10,594 nucleotides of DNA from an uncultured Clostridia bacterium. Lineage in GTDB: Bacteria > Bacillota_A > Clostridia > Christensenellales > CAG-138. The notes under the pieces were generated by a model. That model searched no databases and had not been told where the DNA came from. It worked only from the letters and a program-made list of their open reading frames with translations. The stretch spans positions 1 to 10,594 of the forward strand of contig CALFIV010000105.1 of the NCBI GenBank assembly GCA_937877295.1. The letters are read 5' to 3'. Both the position numbers and the translations under genes were made by a program. Below, piece after piece: positions 6,711 through 10,594 of this stretch (positions are counted from its first letter, which is position 1; every line of letters begins with the position of its first letter).

Positions 6711-7510
6711 TATTCTGTTCTGCTCCGTAATTTCAATATCAAATCTTTGAGTTGTTCCGCCGCTTCACCCTTGAACGGTGCGAGAATCGTCAGCGCGTGC
6801 GATACGTCGTCTTCGATCAACTGCCGCGTTTTTGCCTCGCCGTAAAACGTGACATACGTCAGCTTCTGCTCTTCGCTGTCCTTTTGTGCATCGAGAATAT
6901 CATCGGTCATCTGAAAAAGCAAGCCCAATGTATCGCCGAGCATACCCATCTCTTCCGCACGGGTCGGATCGGAACAGAACGCACCGGCACGGCACGCCGC
7001 GCGAAACAGCGCGCCGGTTTTGCGGCGATGGATCTGCTCGAGCGTTTTTGCGCTGCGCTCCGTAAGATGCAGGTCATCGCTTTGGCCGCTCACCATGTCA
7101 TATGCGCCTTCAAAGATTGCGCGTTTTGCGTCGTCATAACCGCACTGCTGCATCAGCAGCAGTCCCGCCTTTGTCAGCAGACCGTCGCCCGCAAGAATCG
7201 CATTGTCCTCACCGAAACGAACATGGCTGCTCGGTCTGCCGCGGCGCATATCGTCGTTATCCATAGCAGGGAGATCGTCATGGATCAGCGAGTAGCAATG
7301 CACCATCTCCAATGCGCAGGCAAACGGCATCGCTGTGTTTGAATCGCCGCCAAGCATTTGCGTGATCAAAAGGAGCAAGCACGGACGAATTCGTTTCCCG
7401 CCGTCAAGCAGGCTGTATGCCATACTCTCTTTGAGCAGCGGCGCAGAATCGTCCGCCTGCAGATATGCTTTGAGTGCAGCTTCTACCTGCGCACGTTCCC
7501 GTTCCAGCAT
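6710..7510 (-). CDS. ispA: polyprenyl (farnesyl/geranyl) diphosphate synthase IspA, with shortened C-terminal region
   Basis: The enzyme joins isopentenyl diphosphate to dimethylallyl and geranyl diphosphate, probably giving the C15 product that feeds undecaprenyl and quinone synthesis. Motifs: GGKRIRP (37-43), first Asp-rich motif DDLPAMDND (78-86), RRGRPSSH (89-96), GDGLL (108-112), GQSDDL (142-147), KTGALF (164-169) and second Asp-rich motif DDILD (203-207). At 266 residues it is about 30 shorter than Bacillus or E. coli IspA. Most obviously, between DDILD and KLTY (216-219) only 8 residues remain where E. coli has 19. The usual LGK..G.D stretch, whose Lys contacts diphosphate in related structures, is missing. 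The frame is clean on both sides. It overlaps xseB by one base (TGATG) behind AAAGGAG, and overlaps dxs by one base. The exact chain length of the product cannot be decided from sequence. Confidence 0.93.
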   Translation of the reverse strand: MLERERAQVEAALKAYLQADDSAPLLKESMAYSLLDGGKRIRPCLLLLITQMLGGDSNTAMPFACALEMVHCYSLIHDDLPAMDNDDMRRGRPSSHVRFGEDNAILAGDGLLTKAGLLLMQQCGYDDAKRAIFEGAYDMVSGQSDDLHLTERSAKTLEQIHRRKTGALFRAACRAGAFCSDPTRAEEMGMLGDTLGLLFQMTDDILDAQKDSEEQKLTYVTFYGEAKTRQLIEDDVSHALTILAPFKGEAAEQLKDLILKLRSRTE

Positions 7511-7701
7511 CAGTCGTTCTCCTTTTGCGCAACGATCTCAATCCGTTTTTCGTACGCATTGAGCGTTTCCGTGCATTCGCGATAGAGCGCTTCACCCTGT
7601 TCATACAAAGCGATCATCTCTTCGAGCGGCACATTGCCGCTTTCGAGCTTTGCGACGATTGCTTCGAGTTCCTGCTGTTTTTCTTCGTATGTTTTGCTCA
7701 T
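7510..7701 (-). CDS. xseB: exodeoxyribonuclease VII small subunit XseB
   Basis: This is the small subunit of exonuclease VII, which degrades single-stranded DNA from both ends; several XseB copies bind each XseA. The 63-residue protein is helical and acidic, with the family signature YEEKQQELEAIVAKLESGNV (5-24), PLEEMIALYEQGEAL (25-39) and a coiled-coil-like second helix. It begins in a 4-base ATGA overlap with xseA, preceded by AAAGGAAAAGG, and ends in a one-base overlap with ispA. The tight coupling suits a complex whose subunits must be balanced. Confidence 0.95.
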   Translation of the reverse strand: MSKTYEEKQQELEAIVAKLESGNVPLEEMIALYEQGEALYRECTETLNAYEKRIEIVAQKEND

Positions 7702-8909
7702 GCCTTTTCCTTTCCCGTTACCGATGCGCCGACCATTCCGTCTTGGAATCGGATCGTGACTGCGTCGCCCGCTGTAAGTTCGTTTGCATTTGTGATGACA
7801 GCGCGGTTCGCCCCGGTGACCAATGCGAAGCCGCGCGCCAACGTCTGCTGCGGACCGTATGCATAAAGCCGCTCATGTTCACGCTCAAGCGCGTGACGTC
7901 GCTGATCGAACAGACGTTCCATGCATCTGTACAATTCTGCATGCGCTTCATCCGCGGTTTGTTTTCTTTGGTCGATCGCGTGACGCATGCGCATCTGTAC
8001 CGCGTCTCCGAAACGCATGCGCAGCCGGTTGCGTTTTCGGTCGATGCCGTTTTGCAGCGCGTTTTGCAGGCGGTCGTAAGTCACCTTCAGAGACACAACC
8101 AATGCGTCGTACTGCGGTGTTGCAAGCTCCGCCGCCGCGGACGGCGTCGGTGCGCGCAGGTCTGCTACAAAATCGCTGATTGAAAAATCTGTTTCATGTC
8201 CGACCGCCGAGATGACCGGAAGCGAGCAGCGATGGATCGCCTCGGCTACGGCTGGTTCGTTGAACGCCCAAAGATCCTCCATGCTGCCGCCGCCGCGTCC
8301 GACGATCAGCACGTCGCAGCGCTGCTCCCGATCGGCACGTTCGATCGCCTTTGCAATCTCTTCCGCCGCGCCGCTGCCCTGCACGGATACGGAGTACAGC
8401 AGCAGAGGCATGTTCGGAAATCGATATCCGGCCACCTTTTGTACATCGCTCCATACTGCGCCGCTCACGCTGGTGACAACGCCGATCGCTTTCGGAAGCA
8501 CCGGAATCGGTTTCTTTTGTGACTCATCAAACCAGCCGCGGTTTTTCAATTCTTCCCGATATGCGGCGAACGCCGCAAACAGCGCGCCGTCGCCCTGCGG
8601 CATCAGTCCTGTCGCCATCAACTGAAACCGTCCGTCTCGCTGATAGAGCGTCGCTCTGCCGGTCAGCCGAACGCGCTGCCCATCCTTCGGCAAAAAGCGC
8701 AAGCCCATGACGTACTGTTTGAACATGACGCAGTTGACCGTTGCAAGCTCATCCTTCAGCGTAAAGTACAGATGTCCCGAGGCATGGCGTTTAACCCCCT
8801 GCAGCTCGCCTTCGACCGCAAGTTCCTTGAGGTTCGGGTCGAAGCCGAGCAAGAGATCCACATATTCATTGAGTTCGTGTACCGTAAAGACTTGTTTCGG
8901 TTCGTTCAT
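7698..8909 (-). CDS. xseA: exodeoxyribonuclease VII large subunit XseA
   Basis: This is the catalytic subunit of exonuclease VII. The 403-residue protein starts at ATG 8909, which forms an ATGA overlap with the upstream gene and has GGGGG five bases before it; the frame is open 99 codons further, but that part is not XseA-like. An OB-fold DNA-binding domain spans about 6-102 (TVHELNEYV, then GELQGVKRHASGHLYFTLKD from 34). The nuclease domain carries the conserved GRGGGSMEDLWAFN (204-217) and GHETDFSISDFVADLRAPTPSAAAE (237-261). Asp155, Arg205, His238 and Asp241 match residues reported as essential in the E. coli protein. A long coiled-coil region (about 265-350) follows, then a C-terminal LARGFALV (358-365) segment. 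In Bacillus the gene follows folD; here it follows a TsaD-like gene. Confidence 0.97.
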   Translation of the reverse strand: MNEPKQVFTVHELNEYVDLLLGFDPNLKELAVEGELQGVKRHASGHLYFTLKDELATVNCVMFKQYVMGLRFLPKDGQRVRLTGRATLYQRDGRFQLMATGLMPQGDGALFAAFAAYREELKNRGWFDESQKKPIPVLPKAIGVVTSVSGAVWSDVQKVAGYRFPNMPLLLYSVSVQGSGAAEEIAKAIERADREQRCDVLIVGRGGGSMEDLWAFNEPAVAEAIHRCSLPVISAVGHETDFSISDFVADLRAPTPSAAAELATPQYDALVVSLKVTYDRLQNALQNGIDRKRNRLRMRFGDAVQMRMRHAIDQRKQTADEAHAELYRCMERLFDQRRHALEREHERLYAYGPQQTLARGFALVTGANRAVITNANELTAGDAVTIRFQDGMVGASVTGKEKA

Positions 8910-9847
8910 ATCTGCCCCCGATCCGCGCCGAGCAGCGCAACGCCGACGGCATTGTCCGAAGAAAACTCCGGCCGGCCGAAATACAGGCGCTGCCGACAGC
9001 GTTCCTGCAAGAGACTGCGCAGCAATCCGGACGAAGCGACGCCTCCGCAGATCAAAAGCGGCAGATCTCCGTATTGTTCCGCCGCGTTTGCGAACATCTT
9101 TGCAAGCGTCCTTGCGAGACAATCGTATACACCGTAGGCCAGCTCTGCGTCCGGTACGGTATGCAGCATGCGCTGTGCTGCGGATTCTGCGCCGGAAAAC
9201 GAGCAATTGCTGTTCTTGACAGAGCTTGCGAGCTTGACGGTATATTCTGTTGCTCTGTTTGCCAATTGTTCGAGATGCTTGCCCGCCGGAAACGGCAGTC
9301 CCAGCGCAACGCCGATGCGATCGACGAACTGACCCGCATGCAGATCTTTAGATGTGCCGATCGTCTCAATGCGATACGGTGCATCGCCGTGCGGTTCGAC
9401 CAGCAGCACATCCGTTGTGCCGCCGGAGATGTGTGCCGCAAGGAAACGTTCGCGATTCAAAAGCGATTCGTTTCCATACAACGCAGCACGGATATGACCG
9501 CTCTGGTGATCGACGCGCACCAAAGGCACGCGCAGCGCCGCAGCAAGCGTTTCCGCCTGCTTCAGTCCGGCCAGAAAGACCGGCATATAGCTGTCCTCCT
9601 TCGCCGTTGGCGACGCGCTCACCGCTATCACTGCGATTTGCGATGCATCAACCGCGTTGAACAGATCGCAAAGCAGCGGCGACAGTTGTTTGACGTGTTG
9701 AAAAAGGCCTTCGGACTGCCGCAGACCGCGGTTGCCAAAAGGCACGGAAAGCATCGTCCTCTTTTCAAAGACGATGCTCTTCTGATCCGCACATGCAACC
9801 GAGGTGGTATAGCAGCTCGTATCGATGCCCAAAGCGATGCGCTGCAT
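8906..9847 (-). CDS. TsaD/Kae1-family paralogue (peptidase M22-like, 'O-sialoglycoprotein endopeptidase' type)
   Basis: The 313-residue protein has the whole ASKHA fold of the TsaD/Kae1 family: ALGIDTSCYTTSVA (5-18), VDHQSGHIRAAL (112-123), AHISGGTTDVLLV (138-150), ALGLPFPAG (181-189), CSFSGAESAAQR (215-226), LICGGVASSGLL (265-276) and FSSDNAVGVALLG (295-307). The metal ligands His114, His118 and Asp298 are kept. True TsaD, which makes N6-threonylcarbamoyladenosine in tRNA, normally has SGGHT and DDAxGEAFDK; here these read SGGTT and DLHAGQFVDR, and the protein is about 25 residues shorter. It is therefore probably a paralogue rather than the essential tRNA enzyme; old database names as a peptidase are unreliable. 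It sits where Bacillus has folD, overlapping nusB by one base (TGATG, behind AAGGAA) and xseA by four. Its biochemical role is not known to me. Confidence 0.85.
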   Translation of the reverse strand: MQRIALGIDTSCYTTSVACADQKSIVFEKRTMLSVPFGNRGLRQSEGLFQHVKQLSPLLCDLFNAVDASQIAVIAVSASPTAKEDSYMPVFLAGLKQAETLAAALRVPLVRVDHQSGHIRAALYGNESLLNRERFLAAHISGGTTDVLLVEPHGDAPYRIETIGTSKDLHAGQFVDRIGVALGLPFPAGKHLEQLANRATEYTVKLASSVKNSNCSFSGAESAAQRMLHTVPDAELAYGVYDCLARTLAKMFANAAEQYGDLPLLICGGVASSGLLRSLLQERCRQRLYFGRPEFSSDNAVGVALLGADRGQI

Positions 9848-10242
9848 CAGTGTTCCTTGGCGATCGCGCCTAAAATACCGTTGATAAACCCGGCGGATTT
9901 TTCACCGCCGAACAGCTTTGCCAGTTCTACTGCCTCGTTGACGGTTGCGCCTTCCGGGATGTTCGGCTCATACAACAGCTCGTATACCGCAATGCGAAGT
10001 ATGGATAAATCGACCTTTGCAATCCGCGAAACTGACCAATCCCTCGCGTGTGCTTCGATCGCACTGTCGATCTCCGAAAGATACCGATGCACGCCCTCGT
10101 ACAGCCTGTCCGAAAACAGCATATCCTCGTCGGACATGGCGTGCTCCGTCTGCTCAAGCGCGTCCTCAATAGTATCCGTTCCGCCGACCGTCTCTGCATA
10201 CAGACGCTTCATAGCGATTTCTCTGGACAATGTGTGTTTCAT
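9847..10242 (-). CDS. nusB: transcription antitermination protein NusB
   Basis: NusB binds boxA RNA with NusE (ribosomal protein S10) and keeps RNA polymerase processive on ribosomal RNA operons. The 131-residue, all-helical protein has the basic N-terminal SREIAMKRLYAETVGG (6-21) typical of the boxA-binding face and the conserved C-terminal KVDLSILRIAVYELLY (76-91), IPEGATVNEAVELAKLFGGEKSAGFINGIL region (95-124). The ATG forms a 4-base ATGA overlap with the DUF2273 gene and is preceded by AAGGGG. Position after asp23/DUF2273 genes is standard in Clostridia. Confidence 0.96.
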   Translation of the reverse strand: MKHTLSREIAMKRLYAETVGGTDTIEDALEQTEHAMSDEDMLFSDRLYEGVHRYLSEIDSAIEAHARDWSVSRIAKVDLSILRIAVYELLYEPNIPEGATVNEAVELAKLFGGEKSAGFINGILGAIAKEH

Positions 10243-10451
10243 GCGTTCTTCCCCTTAAACAGCCGGCTGAAAAACTCCCGCACCGCTTGTGTGCCGCCGT
10301 TGTCGAGGAGTCTGCCGAAGAAGATCGCGACGCCGACGAGCACTGCGACGAGCAGCGTCCACCAGCCGATAAAGTAGAAAAGTAGAACGGTGATGACCGC
10401 AAGCACGCTCAGCACGATCGCCCATTTATGTTGTTGGCAAAATTCCTTCAT
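10239..10451 (-). CDS. small DUF2273 integral membrane protein
   Basis: The 70-residue protein has a short polar start, two closely spaced hydrophobic helices (about 10-28 and 31-47, joined around Gly-Trp-Trp at 29-31), and a basic amphipathic tail (RLLDNGG.QAVREFF, then Lys-rich end). This matches the DUF2273 family, which in Firmicutes is regularly encoded next to Asp23 proteins and is thought to help place Asp23 at the membrane, as AmaP does in Staphylococcus. The start has GGAGG eight bases upstream; it lies 15 bases after the asp23-like stop and overlaps nusB by four bases. Molecular function is unknown. Confidence 0.85.
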   Translation of the reverse strand: MKEFCQQHKWAIVLSVLAVITVLLFYFIGWWTLLVAVLVGVAIFFGRLLDNGGTQAVREFFSRLFKGKNA

Positions 10452-10466
10452 GATGGATTCCTCCGT

Positions 10467-10594
10467 TCAGTTGATGCGGGACGGTTTTGGAGTTTCATCC
10501 GTTTGATCGACCGTCACATCGACGCGTCCGACCGCTACGCCGCAGACGGTTTGAATGTGCGCGGCAATCTCATCCTGCAGCGCATGCGTCAGCG
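10467..10594 (-). CDS. Asp23/Gls24 family envelope stress protein, C-terminal part only
   Basis: Only the last 41 codons are in the window; the gene begins beyond the right edge. The residues include a helix followed by a strand, with TVCGVAVGRVDVTVD, the typical closing V...V...TG..V..V.V.V pattern of Asp23/Gls24 proteins (YqhY type), and a polar tail ending at TGA 10469-10467. These proteins are abundant envelope-associated factors linked to cell-wall or lipid-synthesis stress. The neighbouring DUF2273 gene and the position before nusB agree with the call. With so little sequence the family is clear but the subgroup is not. Confidence 0.75.
   Translation of the reverse strand, partial: LTHALQDEIAAHIQTVCGVAVGRVDVTVDQTDETPKPSRIN

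Noticed and set aside
8910..9206. A longer XseA with 99 extra N-terminal residues
   Set aside because: The extra residues are Arg- and Ala-rich shadow of the TsaD-like gene; ATG 8909 has a ribosome binding site, the ATGA overlap and gives the normal XseA N-terminus.
9074..10258. A 394-codon plus-strand open frame opposite nusB and the TsaD-like gene
   Set aside because: It spans two well-supported antisense genes and their junction, has no recognisable domain and has the same low-complexity shadow look.
1..10594. A novel defence system, mobile element, CRISPR array or RNA gene
   Set aside because: Apart from the short gaps at 950-1029, 3982-4062 and smaller ones, the window is fully occupied by recognisable core genes in conserved order; no direct repeats, transposase motifs, integrase motifs or tRNA-like folds were seen.

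Overview
The window is a chromosomal housekeeping cluster from a sporulating member of the Firmicutes, most likely class Clostridia. All the genes I can support lie on the minus strand, so biological order runs from high to low coordinates. The order asp23-like / DUF2273 / nusB / TsaD-like / xseA / xseB / ispA / dxs / tlyA / nadK / argR / recN / spoIVB matches the well-known block between spoIIIA and spo0A in Bacillus and Clostridium relatives. Two lineage hints are a TsaD/Kae1-family paralogue in the position where Bacillus has folD, and an IspA of the clostridial 'TYVT.YG' type. No mobile element, CRISPR array, tRNA or rRNA gene was seen.

Layout in transcription order. (1) 10594-4063: the tail of an Asp23/Gls24 protein, a small DUF2273 membrane protein, nusB, the TsaD-like gene, xseA, xseB, ispA, dxs and tlyA. 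From DUF2273 to tlyA every junction is a 1- or 4-base stop/start overlap, so this is one tightly coupled operon whose promoter lies beyond the right edge. (2) 4062-3982: an AT-rich spacer with a strong internal vegetative promoter (TTGCCA, 17 bases, TATAAT) and a possible ArgR operator. (3) 3981-1030: nadK, argR and recN, followed by an intrinsic terminator at 997-1023. (4) 996-950: a good candidate forespore sigma-G promoter, then spoIVB from 949 to the left edge.

The genes cover transcription antitermination (NusB), exonuclease VII (XseA and XseB), isoprenoid precursor and prenyl diphosphate synthesis (Dxs, IspA), ribosomal RNA 2'-O-methylation (TlyA), NADP supply (NadK), arginine regulation (ArgR), double-strand break repair (RecN) and the sporulation sigma-K checkpoint (SpoIVB).

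The most unusual point is at the left edge. The spoIVB frame starts normally (membrane anchor, PDZ domain, start of the S55 peptidase domain with its catalytic His). At about residues 272-276 it then runs, without a stop or frame change, into an unmistakable N-terminus of HisB (imidazoleglycerol-phosphate dehydratase). The switch sits on a short Val-Glu-Arg-Asn-Thr stretch that resembles both families at this point. It is either a real recombination that destroys SpoIVB or an assembly chimera; the sequence alone cannot decide. Lesser oddities are an 11-residue deletion after the second Asp-rich motif of IspA, an Asp-to-Asn change in the arginine-binding motif of ArgR, and the divergent TsaD paralogue.
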